A DNA stretch of 64,000 bases from Stieleria magnilauensis (GCA_007753675.1 CP036432.1:5616394-5680393), one strand, 5' to 3'. Shown: positions 35,450-45,542, counted from the stretch's first letter. Made by a program: numbers and translations. Notes: generated from the letters alone by a model not told the origin.

Positions 35450-36187
35450 ATGAAGCGATTGCTGATTGGCGGTCGGCTGGACGGGCAGCCGGAAACGCTT
35501 GAGTGCTTGAGCGAACAGTACGCATATCATCATCCGGACGCCGTGTGTATCGGCGGACTTTGGGCGGGCAGCCACAGCGTCGACCGCAAGATGTCTCCGC
35601 GTCAGAAAGACTTCTACCGGGCTTTTTTCACGGCGGCGAAATCGATGCGGTGTCCCGTCTTCGTGTTGCCCGGTGAGCACGACGTCCCCCTGGCCGACTT
35701 CGCCCGATTGGTCATGATGGCGGAGTTGGACAACCCGCACGTGCACTGCATCCACGCAACGCCCTACGAATCCGCTGGCGTGCATGTCGTCGGAGTGGGA
35801 GGCGATTTGAACGAGGTCATCGACACCTGGAACGACCGACTCCGCAGTTCACGTTCGGCGGTCGAATACTACCTTCGGCATCTGACACGGACCCCCGTCG
35901 ATCACACCATCGTGATGCTCACCACGCCGCCGTCGGGTCAACTTTCGATGGCGCTGCGGTCCGACTTGGCGGGTGACACCAAGCTGGCCAGCGAAGTGAT
36001 TCACTCGGTGCATCCCGAACTCGCGATCACGTTCGGCGAAACCGAATCTCGGGGTGTCAGCCGGATTGCCAGCACGTGCGTCGTCAATCCAGGTCGGCTC
36101 AGCGATGGCAGCGTCGCCGTACTGGACCTCTCCCGCCCCGATGCCGCAAACTTCATCGACGCCAAAGTCTCCTCGCACGCAAGCTAA
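35450..36187 (+). CDS. Degenerate calcineurin-like phosphoesterase homologue (245 aa)
   Basis: The arrangement follows the metallophosphoesterase fold: MKRLLIGGRLDGQPETL at the start, a helix, DAVCIGGLWAGS, CPVFVLPGEHDVPL, TIVMLTTPPSG and a late CVVNPGRLSDGSVAVLDL. The metal ligands are mostly lost: D-x-H is GRLDG, GD is GGLW, GNHD is GEHD and the GHxH is absent (FGETES). It is therefore probably inactive as a phosphoesterase, or it binds something else. The start at 35450 is preferred because of the upstream GGAGAAGAAACG; GTG at 35426 is the alternative. Function is unknown. Confidence 0.65.
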   Translation: MKRLLIGGRLDGQPETLECLSEQYAYHHPDAVCIGGLWAGSHSVDRKMSPRQKDFYRAFFTAAKSMRCPVFVLPGEHDVPLADFARLVMMAELDNPHVHCIHATPYESAGVHVVGVGGDLNEVIDTWNDRLRSSRSAVEYYLRHLTRTPVDHTIVMLTTPPSGQLSMALRSDLAGDTKLASEVIHSVHPELAITFGETESRGVSRIASTCVVNPGRLSDGSVAVLDLSRPDAANFIDAKVSSHAS

Positions 36188-36201
36188 CGAACCGCGAAAA
36201 C

Positions 36202-36264
36202 GGGGTCAGGAGTCAATAGCCGGAACGGCCCTACGGGTGCTTCGCACTATTGACTCCTGACCCC
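36202..36264. terminator. Perfect 18-bp hairpin between convergent genes
   Basis: GGGGTCAGGAGTCAATAG (36202-36219) and its exact reverse complement (36247-36264) enclose a 27-nt loop. TTTTC follows on the plus side and AAAA precedes the left arm, so it could end transcription in both directions between the phosphoesterase and GH95 genes. The GGGGTCAGGAGTC arm also resembles palindromes associated with REP-type elements in other bacteria. Confidence 0.65.
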
Positions 36265-36295
36265 CTTTTCGATCGCTGGACTTTAGGGACAGAGC

Positions 36296-38803
36296 CTAGT
36301 GCTTGGTCTGCTCGGCCCATGAATACGACTGGCCCACTGACAAGACGATGTTTTCACTCAGCGTGCCGTCCGCATACAGGCGGAAAGTGCCTCCCTTCTC
36401 GGACCGGATGGTCGCTGCGATCAGCCGCCCAGCCTCCCACGCCAAGTCCACTTCGAATCCGCCGCGCGCCCGCAGACCGTGGACACGGCCATCCGGCCAG
36501 GCCGAGGGCAGTGCCGGCAGCAAGTGCAGGATATAGGGGGCATCGGCCAATGTATCGTCCGGAGCGACACCTTGGTAGTGATTCGGCGTGGATGGATTTT
36601 TCCGATAGGCAACAAACGCTGCGTCGCTGATCGATCGTGCGTCCGCATTGACGCTGCGAAGATGGCTTTGCAACAGCATTTCACAAACGCCCGCCGCGCC
36701 ACCAAAATTGCCGTCGATCTGGAACGGCGGATGGAAATCGAACAGGTTGGGATAAGCACGCTGGGCGGTTAAGAAACGATAGATTTGATGCGCCTTGTCG
36801 CCGTTGTGTAATCGCGCCCAGAAGCAGGTTTTCCAGCCCGTGCTCCAACCGGTCGACTCATCGCCACGGTGTTTCATCGTGACCAGAGCCGCCTCGTACA
36901 ACTCTTTGGTTGTCAGTGGCGAGATATCGCGACCGGGATGCAACGCAATCAGGTGCGAAATGTGCCGATGCGTATCCTGCGGTCGATCCCAATCCTCCGG
37001 CCACTCCTGCAACTGGCCATACTGACCAATCTTCTGGGGACACAGTCTTGGAATCATCGCCTGCAGGGTTTTACGAAATTCTTCGTCGCGACCGAGTACG
37101 ATGGAGGCTTCGATACAGTCGGTGAATAGATTCAAGACGAGCTGCTGATCCCATGAGGCGCCGTAAGCCTGCTTGTTCAATTTGCCATACTGCTTGACGA
37201 GATACGCGTTTTCCGGCGACCAGGTGGGATAGACGACAAGAGAGCCGTCTTTCCACGGAGCGAGGAACTCGACGAAGAATTCCGCCGCACCTTTCAGAGT
37301 CGGATAGATCTCTTCGAGGTAGGCACGGTCCTGATTGAACGCAAAGTGGTCGAATAAATTCTGGCAAAGCCAATGCCCTGCCTGCTGGTTGCGGCGGCCG
37401 TGTTCGTTTTGAGCGGTAAAGCCGAACACATTGCCGTTGAGCCCCATGCTCCAACCCTTATCGACGCCGAAGGTTTTGCGAGCCGTGTGCGCACCAGATT
37501 CCGCCAAGATCTTCGTCCACTCCGCGAAGGGCCGAAAGCACTCCGTCAGGTTCGCCGGATCCACCATCCAGTAGTTCATTTGCACGTTGATGTCGGTGTG
37601 ATAGTCACAGTTCCACGGCGGCCGGAGTGAGTCGTTCCACAGACCTTGGAGATTGGAGGGAACGGGTGCCCCGCGCGAACAGCTCAACTGCAAATAGCGG
37701 CTGTAATTGAAGTACAGGTTTTCCAGCTCCAGGCTGCTGTCGCCGGCCACGAGCTTATCGGTGGTCAAGCCGGAGGGCTGGAAATCAAGTTCCAGCCGGC
37801 AGCGGTTCATCAGCGCCGAGACATCGTCGACATGCGTTTGTTTGAGCGAATCAAAACCAAGCTTCACCGCCGCCGAGATCGTTTTTTCGCAATCCGCTTT
37901 GTAGTCACGTCCCTTGAACGAAGGATAGACCGGCAGGTAGTCGCAATACCCCGCCAGATAAATCGTCACCTCGCTCGCGCCGGAAACCGTCACCGAACCA
38001 TCTGACTGCGGCGCAACGTCTGCGTTCCCGGCATCGATTTGCACGATCTGCATGAACTCGACATTGTCCCGAACCATTTTTGCTTCGCCGGTCAGGACGA
38101 TCCGGTCGTCCGCAGCTTTCACTTGCACCACGTTGTGCTTTGTGACGGTCTCAATCGTCAGATTGAGCGTTGCGTCCTCGGCCGTATAACGGGCCACCAC
38201 GACATCGTGCGGATGGCTGCAAAAAAACTCTCTGCGGAACTTTCCCTTGCCAATCGTGTAACTGACCGTTCCCAGACCGGTGCGTGAATCGAGCGAGCGG
38301 CGGTAGTCTCGCACCCGTGGCGGTTCGTGTCCGGTAGAAATCAACACATCGGTAAACGGCGCATAGTTCCCCAGCGGCTCGACGCTGCTCAGATACGTCG
38401 TGGACAGGCTTTCCATACTGCCCCGCTTCGTGCCGTATTTCCCCTCCCGGTAGGCTTTTCGAACGGTCTCGAAATCCTCACGCGCAACGTCGCGCGCCCC
38501 AGACTGCGACACTTCGTCCAGACCACGCTTGGCATTCATCCACAATGTGATGTCATTGATCAGCAGATGCTCCGTCTCGATGCCGCCGGAAAACATGGCG
38601 CCCAACCTGCCGTTTCCCATCGGTAACGCGGTCTGGATAAAGCCAAACTCCGCGCGTTGATTCCTCTTGCCCTTGTCAATCCGCACCACGTCATTGGCTG
38701 GCGATTCGTAGTGCAACACATACCGCTCGTCGGCTGCGGCAACGGTTGCAAACGCCAGAAAGATCCCCAGTAGGGTGATCGATCCTTTCATGTTCATCGA
38801 CAT
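36296..38803 (-). CDS. Exported glycoside hydrolase family 95 alpha-L-fucosidase-like enzyme (835 aa)
   Basis: The protein has a signal peptide ([18 protein letters not shown]) and the three-part GH95 layout. The N-terminal beta-sandwich contains [16 protein letters not shown] and [10 protein letters not shown]. The helical barrel has [30 protein letters not shown], in which the asparagines and aspartates line the active site, and PTWSPEN. The late region [12 protein letters not shown] and [21 protein letters not shown] carries the remaining catalytic Asp. The family hydrolyses terminal alpha-1,2-linked L-fucose or alpha-galactose from plant, algal or host glycans, acting outside the cytoplasm. 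Several in-frame ATGs (38803, 38797, 38791) precede the signal. Next to it lie an SGNH esterase and a DUF1592/DUF1552 pair on the same strand. Confidence 0.93.
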   Translation of the reverse strand: MSMNMKGSITLLGIFLAFATVAAADERYVLHYESPANDVVRIDKGKRNQRAEFGFIQTALPMGNGRLGAMFSGGIETEHLLINDITLWMNAKRGLDEVSQSGARDVAREDFETVRKAYREGKYGTKRGSMESLSTTYLSSVEPLGNYAPFTDVLISTGHEPPRVRDYRRSLDSRTGLGTVSYTIGKGKFRREFFCSHPHDVVVARYTAEDATLNLTIETVTKHNVVQVKAADDRIVLTGEAKMVRDNVEFMQIVQIDAGNADVAPQSDGSVTVSGASEVTIYLAGYCDYLPVYPSFKGRDYKADCEKTISAAVKLGFDSLKQTHVDDVSALMNRCRLELDFQPSGLTTDKLVAGDSSLELENLYFNYSRYLQLSCSRGAPVPSNLQGLWNDSLRPPWNCDYHTDINVQMNYWMVDPANLTECFRPFAEWTKILAESGAHTARKTFGVDKGWSMGLNGNVFGFTAQNEHGRRNQQAGHWLCQNLFDHFAFNQDRAYLEEIYPTLKGAAEFFVEFLAPWKDGSLVVYPTWSPENAYLVKQYGKLNKQAYGASWDQQLVLNLFTDCIEASIVLGRDEEFRKTLQAMIPRLCPQKIGQYGQLQEWPEDWDRPQDTHRHISHLIALHPGRDISPLTTKELYEAALVTMKHRGDESTGWSTGWKTCFWARLHNGDKAHQIYRFLTAQRAYPNLFDFHPPFQIDGNFGGAAGVCEMLLQSHLRSVNADARSISDAAFVAYRKNPSTPNHYQGVAPDDTLADAPYILHLLPALPSAWPDGRVHGLRARGGFEVDLAWEAGRLIAATIRSEKGGTFRLYADGTLSENIVLSVGQSYSWAEQTKH

Positions 38804-38889
38804 CGTTTCTCTTGTTGCTCGGTTCAATTCATTGACGGCGTCTTTCGAAACTCGACGTCGACTCCACTTTCGATTTCGATCTCCTGAGT

Positions 38890-39624
38890 CTACTTCGATA
38901 TCGCCGAGGAGATCTCATCAACGACCTTCTCAGCCAAATAGGCGTAGCCTGGTTCCGTATAATGGACGTCACCCTTGCGGACTTGGATTTCGGGCAATTT
39001 CAAAAGCGCATGGGAATGCAGGTCGTTGATCAAGATCCCATTCGCTTTCATGATCTCTTCGGCAATCTGGTTGTATTTGATGTCGTCGCCTAACTTTCGC
39101 CCCGCCTCAAACTCCGGAACCGGCGTGGTGGTGCACCAAATCAGTGTGGCGTTCGTCTCCTTAAGCCGAGCCACGATCTTTTTCATGTTGGCGCGGTATT
39201 GCTCTGGGGTGGCGGTCAGCGTCCCGTTCTCCTTGTCGCGATTTCCCTGAGTTTTCGATTTTGGGTTTCGGTAACAGAGATCCCACAACCCCCAATTGAA
39301 GTGAATGACATCCCATTTTCGGGAACCGATCCACTTGTTCAGATTCTGCAATCCGTATTCGGAGTATTTTCCATTTCCAGGGATCCGAAAAACATCTGCC
39401 TTTCCCGCCAACTGCTTTTGAACCTCCGCCGTGTAGCCGATCGAGATGGAATCGCCGATAAGCAAAACGTTGGGCAGTTCCGGATTGTCCTGAGGAGTGC
39501 TAGATGTCGCACGTTTCCGTTTGTCCCGTTTTGCCTCGGTGGTTACGTCTGCGCCGGATGCGTCCGAACCGACGCACATCAGGACGCAAAGCACACAAAT
39601 TATTATTAGTTGAATTCGTTTCAT
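38890..39624 (-). CDS. Exported SGNH/GDSL hydrolase (244 aa)
   Basis: A signal peptide ([23 protein letters not shown]) precedes a basic linker and then the SGNH core. The blocks are present: [11 protein letters not shown] with the catalytic Ser in GDS, the Gly in IPGNGKYSE, the Asn in [11 protein letters not shown], and the Asp/His pair in [16 protein letters not shown]. It is probably an esterase or acyl-sugar deacetylase acting on carbohydrate esters; the substrate is an inference from the neighbouring GH95 gene, which lies just downstream on the same strand. The start at 39624 begins with the signal; a start at 39645 would add seven residues. Confidence 0.87.
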   Translation of the reverse strand: MKRIQLIIICVLCVLMCVGSDASGADVTTEAKRDKRKRATSSTPQDNPELPNVLLIGDSISIGYTAEVQKQLAGKADVFRIPGNGKYSEYGLQNLNKWIGSRKWDVIHFNWGLWDLCYRNPKSKTQGNRDKENGTLTATPEQYRANMKKIVARLKETNATLIWCTTTPVPEFEAGRKLGDDIKYNQIAEEIMKANGILINDLHSHALLKLPEIQVRKGDVHYTEPGYAYLAEKVVDEISSAISK

Positions 39625-39793
39625 TTGTTCGTTCGTCGACTTCATTTTCGGGGGGGCAGCGGCTTCAACGGCCAACTCCTTCGAAGGTGTTGTTTTCGAA
39701 AGCGGGATCGGACCGGATCAGGACGGCAGTGAGTATCCCGGATCGCGCGTTGCATCCTGATGGTACTGGTTTCGCCGTCGCCCGATGATGCCG

Positions 39794-41152
39794 CTAAACC
39801 AGAATCTGGTCAACAACTGATTCGCTGTCGCCGAAGCTTTCTGTTTCGACACCAACACGTTGCAAGAGCGTCAGCAACAGGTCATTGAACGGGCGTTCGT
39901 CTTCGAATCGATGGAATGCGCCCTGCTTCACGCCGAGATTTTTGCCGCCGGCAAGGATCAGCGGGTAGTTTCTGCCGACATGCGTCTTGCTGGTGCCACT
40001 GCCGTAGAGCACGATTGTGTTGTCCAGCAGGCTGCCTTCGGCCAGCGGATCAGGCGTTTCAGCCATCTTCGTCAAGAACTCCGAGAGGCGTTCGGTCAGA
40101 TACTGGTCGAATTTTGCCCAGCGTTCCCAACCACCTTCGTCTCGAGCGGCGCTATGGCTGAGTTGGTGATGATGCAGCGAAAGACCTGCTGCGTAGGGAA
40201 GTTGATTGCCTCGACCGCTGCCGCCTTCAATGGCGGTCTGGTACGTCACGACTCGCGTGGAGTCGGTCAGCAGTGCCATATGGATGAGGTCGAACATTGT
40301 GCGCACGTAGTTCGTTCCCAGCTCGCGCGTCGGTTCAGCGTCCAAATCAAATGCCCCAGGATCTACTTCGGGCTTCGGGACGTTCAACCATTCATTGGCA
40401 CGTTCGAGCTGCCTTTCCAAGGTTCGCGTTGCGGTGAAGTAGGCATCCAGGCGATGCCGGTCGTCTGCAGAAAGCGCGCCATTGAGGCCCGACAGTCTTG
40501 AACTCACCCGATCCAAAATGCTGCGGTCACGGGCGATCGCTCTGGCCCGCGCCTCGGCGCCGCGGGCATCGACAACAAACAAGCGGTTGAAAATCTGTTG
40601 CGGATCCGACAAGGCTGGAATCAGTGCACCATCGCGATTGACCGAAATGGTTGCGGGACGGCCCAAGCTTCCCGTACCTCCCGACGCAGACAATGCCAGT
40701 GACGAATATCGTGTCGCGCCGTCAATCTTTTCGGCGAAGACCTGGTCGTAGCTGATCGAGTTTTTGTAGCCTTTGGACTGGTCGTCGCCGGTCAGAAACT
40801 GCGCGCTGCAGGAATGCGTGATATTCGAACGCAGATGGGGATGCGAAAAACCGGACAGGATCGAAAGTTCGCTGCGGAGTGCGGCGAGCGGTTGAAGCGT
40901 CTTTGTCATCACATAATCTGGACCGGGATGATGAGGGAACCAGTGCCAGTCGTCAAAACTTTGGTGCCCTTCCGGTGGCAGCGAAACGCCATTGGTAAAA
41001 AAGATTGTGACGAGCCGGGCTGGTCGCTGGGTCGTCGTGGCTGCTCGGGCTACCTTTGACGCTCCGAGCAACGAAGCAAGCGGGGGCAGGGCCATGCCAG
41101 CCAATCCGAGTTGCAACAACTTGCGGCGGGGGTGACGAGAAAACTGACTCAT
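39794..41152 (-). CDS. DUF1552 secreted protein with twin-arginine signal (452 aa)
   Basis: The N-terminus HPRRKLLQLGLAGMALPPLASLL is a twin-arginine-type signal. Family features follow: RLVTIFFTNGVSLPPEGH, LQPLAALRSELSILSGFSHPH, THSCSAQFLTGDD and the C-terminal LLDNTIVLYGSGTSKTHVGRNYPLILAGG. This is a second DUF1552 in the window, quite different from the one at 18396. Its ATG overlaps the stop of a DUF1592 gene (41149-41152), so the partner rule is kept in this locus as well. The function is unknown. Confidence 0.92.
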   Translation of the reverse strand: MSQFSRHPRRKLLQLGLAGMALPPLASLLGASKVARAATTTQRPARLVTIFFTNGVSLPPEGHQSFDDWHWFPHHPGPDYVMTKTLQPLAALRSELSILSGFSHPHLRSNITHSCSAQFLTGDDQSKGYKNSISYDQVFAEKIDGATRYSSLALSASGGTGSLGRPATISVNRDGALIPALSDPQQIFNRLFVVDARGAEARARAIARDRSILDRVSSRLSGLNGALSADDRHRLDAYFTATRTLERQLERANEWLNVPKPEVDPGAFDLDAEPTRELGTNYVRTMFDLIHMALLTDSTRVVTYQTAIEGGSGRGNQLPYAAGLSLHHHQLSHSAARDEGGWERWAKFDQYLTERLSEFLTKMAETPDPLAEGSLLDNTIVLYGSGTSKTHVGRNYPLILAGGKNLGVKQGAFHRFEDERPFNDLLLTLLQRVGVETESFGDSESVVDQILV

Positions 41153-43965
41153 TGTCTCTCTCCAATCAGTGTTGCTGTCGGGGCATTCTTTGTTTGCAAC
41201 GAATCTGCTTTGTCCCTTGCTGTGCTTACAGGCACCGCCTGGAACGATTCACTTTGCACGATGGCTAAAACGAGCGACGGCAGCTTGTAGCCGGACGTCC
41301 GGAAATAGCGATGAATCGATTCCAGCTCGGATTCGTCGCCGAGATTCGGCGCGCGGGCAAGTGCGTAAGTCATCATGTGCCAGGTCAAGCCGCGCGTGAA
41401 CTCGTCTTGCCGTTGGCCAACGAGGTACGAAACGAGGTCGCTTGACCCTTCAATTTCCTCGCCGCTGGGCAGGACGGTACTGCTGTCGACGGGCGAAAAC
41501 GACCGGGCGGCCGTGTCCGGATTGATCACCAGGGCTGCTTCACGCCAGGCGCCGATCGCATCGAAATGCTCCAGCGCCAATCCCCAGGGATCGATCTTGG
41601 CATGACACGCCGCACAAGCACTTTGTTGGCGATGAAGCTCGATCTTTTGCTTGAGTGTAAGCGGACCCACATCTGCCGAGGATGCGTCTAGTGCCGGAAC
41701 AGATGGAGGCGGAGGCGGTGGGGGATCGTTCAACAGACGTTCCATAATCCAGACCCCACGGTAAATCGGATTTGACTCGGCCCCGTCTGCAGTCATGGTC
41801 AAAATCGCACCCTGATGAAGCAACCCGCCACGCGTTCGATAGTCCGGCACGGCAACCGCTTGCAACTTACCGCCCGTCACCGGCGGCAACCCGTAATGGC
41901 GAGCCAAACGCTGATTGACGTACACCGTCTCCGATGCGATCAATTCGCGCGCATCTCTGGCACCGTGAAAAATCTCCTGAAACGTCGTGATTGCCTCCGA
42001 GACCATGTCCTGCCCGAGATCTTCATCATAGTGCGGATAGAATTCGGGATTGATCGCGACCAGACCGTACTTGTCCAACCGCAACCACTCACGAGCAAAT
42101 CGTTCGCTGAAACGGCGAGCGCGACGGTCACCAAGCATGCGACTGACCTCAGTGGCAAGCGTGCCAGGGTCGCTGAGCCGGTTTTGAGACGCCAATTCAA
42201 GCAGCCGATCATCTGGAGGACCGCTCCACAGGAAATACGAAAGCCGAGAGGCAAGCTGGCGACGCTCTTCTTCGGAGATCGATTGATGCTGTTCCAGTGG
42301 AATCGGCGCGGCGACATACAAGAACGGGTCGGAGATCAGCACGGTGCTGAACGTTTCTTTCAGAGCATCCTCAAAGCTGTCCCCTTCACTGCGAAATTGA
42401 TCGTAGAGCGACATCATCGAGCCCAATTCTGCCGGCGAGATGGAACGGCGATAGGCACGCTGCATAAAAGCTTGCAGTGATTCCTCCGCAACCGTACGTG
42501 CGTCGGCACCCGCATTCAAATTGGCTCGTTGCGCATCGATTCGCCATAGCCTTGCGTGCATGTCCAGGCCGAACGGCACGAGATCGATTTCGATCGCATC
42601 GAGGTAAAGCTCATTCACACCGGCTTTCCGCATCGCGGCCTTGCTGACGATCGAATCCGCCAGCGTCTTCCGGTATCGCGACATGAGCCCCGACTTACCT
42701 GGGGCATAGTTGTAGCCCTCCGGAACCACGTCGAAGATCGCATCGGGATCATGCGATGCGTTGGACACCGAAAGCGTCAGCGTCGTCTCCTCATCCTCCT
42801 CATCCTCCTCATCCTCCTCGTCTTCAGTCGTCCCGGTGGGTATGTGGCGAAACGGGATCCGGAACGTACAGACCTGCGGCTTCTCAGGCGATGCAGTGAC
42901 ATCACATTCGCCCGGAATGGGTTCGGCGAACTCCATACCCAACGTGTCGCCGATGCGAAATCGAAGTCGAGGCGCCGAACCGTCATCACCCAGTTTCGCA
43001 GCGACATAGACCCTGGCGACCAATTCGCCGGCTTTGTGAAGCTGGTGGCTCTTGAATCTGGCAAATTGTTGGTGGAATTTTTGTCGGTCAGACCGATTCA
43101 ATTCCTCAGAGCTCAGATCGAGTGGTCCATCTGGCAACGGGAACAACGTCCGGTCCGAATAGATGGCCGGCCCGACATCCCTTGCCCGTCGTTTCTCCAA
43201 CAACTCCTGCTCAGTCAACGGCTCATCGACCGAGTAGCCGCCGGCCACGCCGGGACGATATTCAACGTCTTCGAACTCGATCAGATAGTGCTCGCTGTCG
43301 GGGATGTGTCCCGCGAAAATCACGTAGTCGTCGACGCTTTGTCGCGCGATGGCAAGAAAGTATTCAAGCTCGAGCGCGGACACGCCTAGCAGGTCCGCGT
43401 CGCGCGAATACCCGTACTCGGACAAAGGTGCGGCGGGAAGATTTGTTGCGAATGGAACCTTCGCGCCGAATAGCTCTTGCAGCGTGTGCTCATATTCGGC
43501 GACGGTCAGACGCCGCATCGAAGACGATCGATTCGCCCGCCGCCGCTGGGCAACACGCTCAAACGACGCGTCAATCCATGCCACGATTTGCTGTCGTTCT
43601 TGCTCGCTGGGCTGACGCGTCTCCTCTGGCGGCGGCATCTGGTGAGCATTCAACGCATCGCGGACCGACGACCAAACCGACACGTCTTGATCAGACGACA
43701 TCGCCGGATCGAGCTCATCAAAACGCAGCCCGGCTTCCTGCTTGCCCTCACCATGGCATTGACTGCAGTTGCGTTTCAAGATCGGTGCAATTGTTTCGGA
43801 AAACGACACCCGTGGTGTTTCGTTCCCCGACGACGACACAACCACTTGCTCGATCGCATCATCGCCATAGGACACAGATCCAGGCGTCCCGGCAAAAGGA
43901 AACCAAAATGCCACAAGGACAAACACCGACACGGCGAAAAGCGTGACCGCGTGAGTAGGCTTCAT
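41149..43965 (-). CDS. Large DUF1592-type PSD/cytochrome-c protein with acidic tract (938 aa)
   Basis: After a signal region (MKPTHAVTLFAVSVFVLVAFWF) comes a cytochrome-like segment with CSQCHG, then DUF1587 (RRLTVAEYEHTLQELFGAKV). It has a long middle part carrying a run of DEE repeats (plus-strand positions 42787-42822), DUF1595 (FMQRAYRRSISPAELGSMM), DUF1592 (LASRLSYFLWSGPPDDRLLELA), DUF1588 (RTRGGLLHQGAILTMTADGAESN) with CAACHAKIDPWGLALEHFD, and DUF1585. It is 300 residues longer than the homologue at 16486; the extra part lies between DUF1587 and DUF1595 and probably binds a ligand. The start at 43965 is used because an earlier reading would cover a tandem repeat. Confidence 0.92.
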   Translation of the reverse strand: MKPTHAVTLFAVSVFVLVAFWFPFAGTPGSVSYGDDAIEQVVVSSSGNETPRVSFSETIAPILKRNCSQCHGEGKQEAGLRFDELDPAMSSDQDVSVWSSVRDALNAHQMPPPEETRQPSEQERQQIVAWIDASFERVAQRRRANRSSSMRRLTVAEYEHTLQELFGAKVPFATNLPAAPLSEYGYSRDADLLGVSALELEYFLAIARQSVDDYVIFAGHIPDSEHYLIEFEDVEYRPGVAGGYSVDEPLTEQELLEKRRARDVGPAIYSDRTLFPLPDGPLDLSSEELNRSDRQKFHQQFARFKSHQLHKAGELVARVYVAAKLGDDGSAPRLRFRIGDTLGMEFAEPIPGECDVTASPEKPQVCTFRIPFRHIPTGTTEDEEDEEDEEDEETTLTLSVSNASHDPDAIFDVVPEGYNYAPGKSGLMSRYRKTLADSIVSKAAMRKAGVNELYLDAIEIDLVPFGLDMHARLWRIDAQRANLNAGADARTVAEESLQAFMQRAYRRSISPAELGSMMSLYDQFRSEGDSFEDALKETFSTVLISDPFLYVAAPIPLEQHQSISEEERRQLASRLSYFLWSGPPDDRLLELASQNRLSDPGTLATEVSRMLGDRRARRFSERFAREWLRLDKYGLVAINPEFYPHYDEDLGQDMVSEAITTFQEIFHGARDARELIASETVYVNQRLARHYGLPPVTGGKLQAVAVPDYRTRGGLLHQGAILTMTADGAESNPIYRGVWIMERLLNDPPPPPPPSVPALDASSADVGPLTLKQKIELHRQQSACAACHAKIDPWGLALEHFDAIGAWREAALVINPDTAARSFSPVDSSTVLPSGEEIEGSSDLVSYLVGQRQDEFTRGLTWHMMTYALARAPNLGDESELESIHRYFRTSGYKLPSLVLAIVQSESFQAVPVSTARDKADSLQTKNAPTATLIGERQ

Positions 43966-44093
43966 TTGGCTGCGTCTCGACAATACATGGAATCGATATG
44001 CGGAGGGAAATCGCACGGGAAACCGACACGGGACAGGCGAGTTCCATGGCGGACCGACACAGATCGCCCCCTTGGCTGTACGATCAGTCCGCT

Positions 44094-44141
44094 GCCGTTC
44101 CAAAAGGCCGTTCCAAAAGGCCGTTGCAAAAGGCCGTTGCA
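44094..44141. repeat. 13-bp tandem repeat
   Basis: The unit GCCGTTCCAAAAG occurs at 44094-44106 and 44107-44119, then as GCCGTTGCAAAAG at 44120-44132 with a partial fourth copy to 44141. It lies upstream of the DUF1592 gene in an otherwise gene-free stretch (43966-44536). Confidence 0.85.
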
Positions 44142-44440
44142 CTCAATGACCTGGGATCACATCCGCTCGCCTAGCACACCATCATGCGAAGCTTGAATGG
44201 AAAACCCAGCGGAATACTCTGCGGAAAACTCGAACTCCCCGGCGTTGGACGTCTGCCCGGCAGGTCACGTAGATTCCCAGGCAATCACCCAACCGGGGGA
44301 GCCATCAAACCCAAGGTACGCAATCGGCTTCGCAAACGCAAACAAAATCACTGGGTAAAGCGATGGTCGGACGCATGCCAACGGCGCAAGTGGCCCACCG
44401 GCTCGTGATTGCGACTAGCAGTCGATCGCCGCTCAATTAT

Positions 44441-44514
44441 CGGGTCGTGGACGAGGCGACGAGTCCTTGCCGATATGCCGACTACAGAGGACTCGTCGCC
44501 TCGTCCACTACCCG
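44441..44514. repeat. 26-bp inverted repeat (family GTGGACGAGGCGACGAGTCC)
   Basis: CGGGTCGTGGACGAGGCGAC... (44441-44466) and its reverse complement (44489-44514) match at 25 of 26 positions around a 22-nt loop. No T-run follows and no second copy was seen in the window. It lies downstream of the M28 peptidase gene. Confidence 0.85.
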
Positions 44515-44536
44515 GAAACCAAGGTGCAGCGGAATA

Positions 44537-45427
44537 CTAGCCGAGCAGCTTGCGCATCGCCGCTGCGACGCCGAGGGTGACTTCGGTCATTCGTGGGTAG
44601 TCGAGCGTGTCCGGTGTGTCGGTGGCTTGGTGATAATTCGGATTCCGCAAGAAACTGGTGTCGGTGAGCATCAGTGCGGGATAGCCTTGGTCCCAGAACG
44701 AGCTGTTGTCGCTGAGACGAATCTCGCCGATCTTTTCCGGCAGACAGATCGAGAACAGGGGCATTCGACGCGTGCCGCGTTTGAAACCGCGCCGGAATCT
44801 CCAGCACAGTTTCCAGGATGGCAGATTACCGACGGCCGCCAGAAAGTTGCCTCGCTGCGGAAAGAACCGATGCATCCATTTGGGAATTCCCGGTGGAACA
44901 GCCTGTGAGCCTTTGCTGAGACTGTAATAGCCGACCATTTCCAGGCACAGCATGCCAACAATGTTGTCCCCGCGCCGACGTGATTGGCGGGCATGGTGCT
45001 GGCTTCCCATCGAGTCGACATTGAAATACGGCGGTTCCTCACACGCGAACGCCACATAACGGGCGGTTCGTTTGCCGGTGTGCTCGCGCAGGCATCGGCT
45101 GACCTCGATCAAAACCGCCACGGCGGATGCGTTGTCATCGGCGCCGGGCGTGCAATAGACCGTATCGTAGTGGGCTCCCAACAGAACAATCTCATCCGCT
45201 CGCTTGGTGCCGGGACACTCGACGATCAGGTTGGTGGCCTCGTCACCGATCGCGTCATAACATTCACGTTGATGACTGTAGCCCATCTCCGACCACTGAC
45301 CCTCGATGTAGCCGATCGTGGCCTGAATCGTTTTGGGCTGCCCCAGTGTGCGCGGACCGATCAGTCCCGCAAGCCGATCGACGTGCAGACGAAGATTGTT
45401 TTCGATCGTGTCGCGGTCGATGGACAT
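44537..45427 (-). CDS. M28 family metallopeptidase (296 aa)
   Basis: This is a two-zinc aminopeptidase-like protein. Ligand residues are seen in GAHYDTV (His86, Asp88), GADDNASAV (Asp97 or Asp98), FACEEPPY (Glu130/Glu131) and NYHQATDTPDT near the C-terminus. There is no signal peptide after the ATG at 45427, so it is probably cytoplasmic. A reading starting further upstream would run through the terminator of the gene at 45579 and is rejected. Possible activities are aminopeptidase or glutaminyl-cyclase-like; the family alone does not decide. Confidence 0.87.
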   Translation of the reverse strand: MSIDRDTIENNLRLHVDRLAGLIGPRTLGQPKTIQATIGYIEGQWSEMGYSHQRECYDAIGDEATNLIVECPGTKRADEIVLLGAHYDTVYCTPGADDNASAVAVLIEVSRCLREHTGKRTARYVAFACEEPPYFNVDSMGSQHHARQSRRRGDNIVGMLCLEMVGYYSLSKGSQAVPPGIPKWMHRFFPQRGNFLAAVGNLPSWKLCWRFRRGFKRGTRRMPLFSICLPEKIGEIRLSDNSSFWDQGYPALMLTDTSFLRNPNYHQATDTPDTLDYPRMTEVTLGVAAAMRKLLG

Positions 45428-45542
45428 TAGGAGGTGAGAGGGAAGTTTCCCTGCACTGGCGAAGAACGAAGCTGAGAAACTTGCGGGGCGTTCCGCAACT
45501 GCTGTTGCGTTTGATGCTTCAGATTGTACCGGAAACGAGAAA

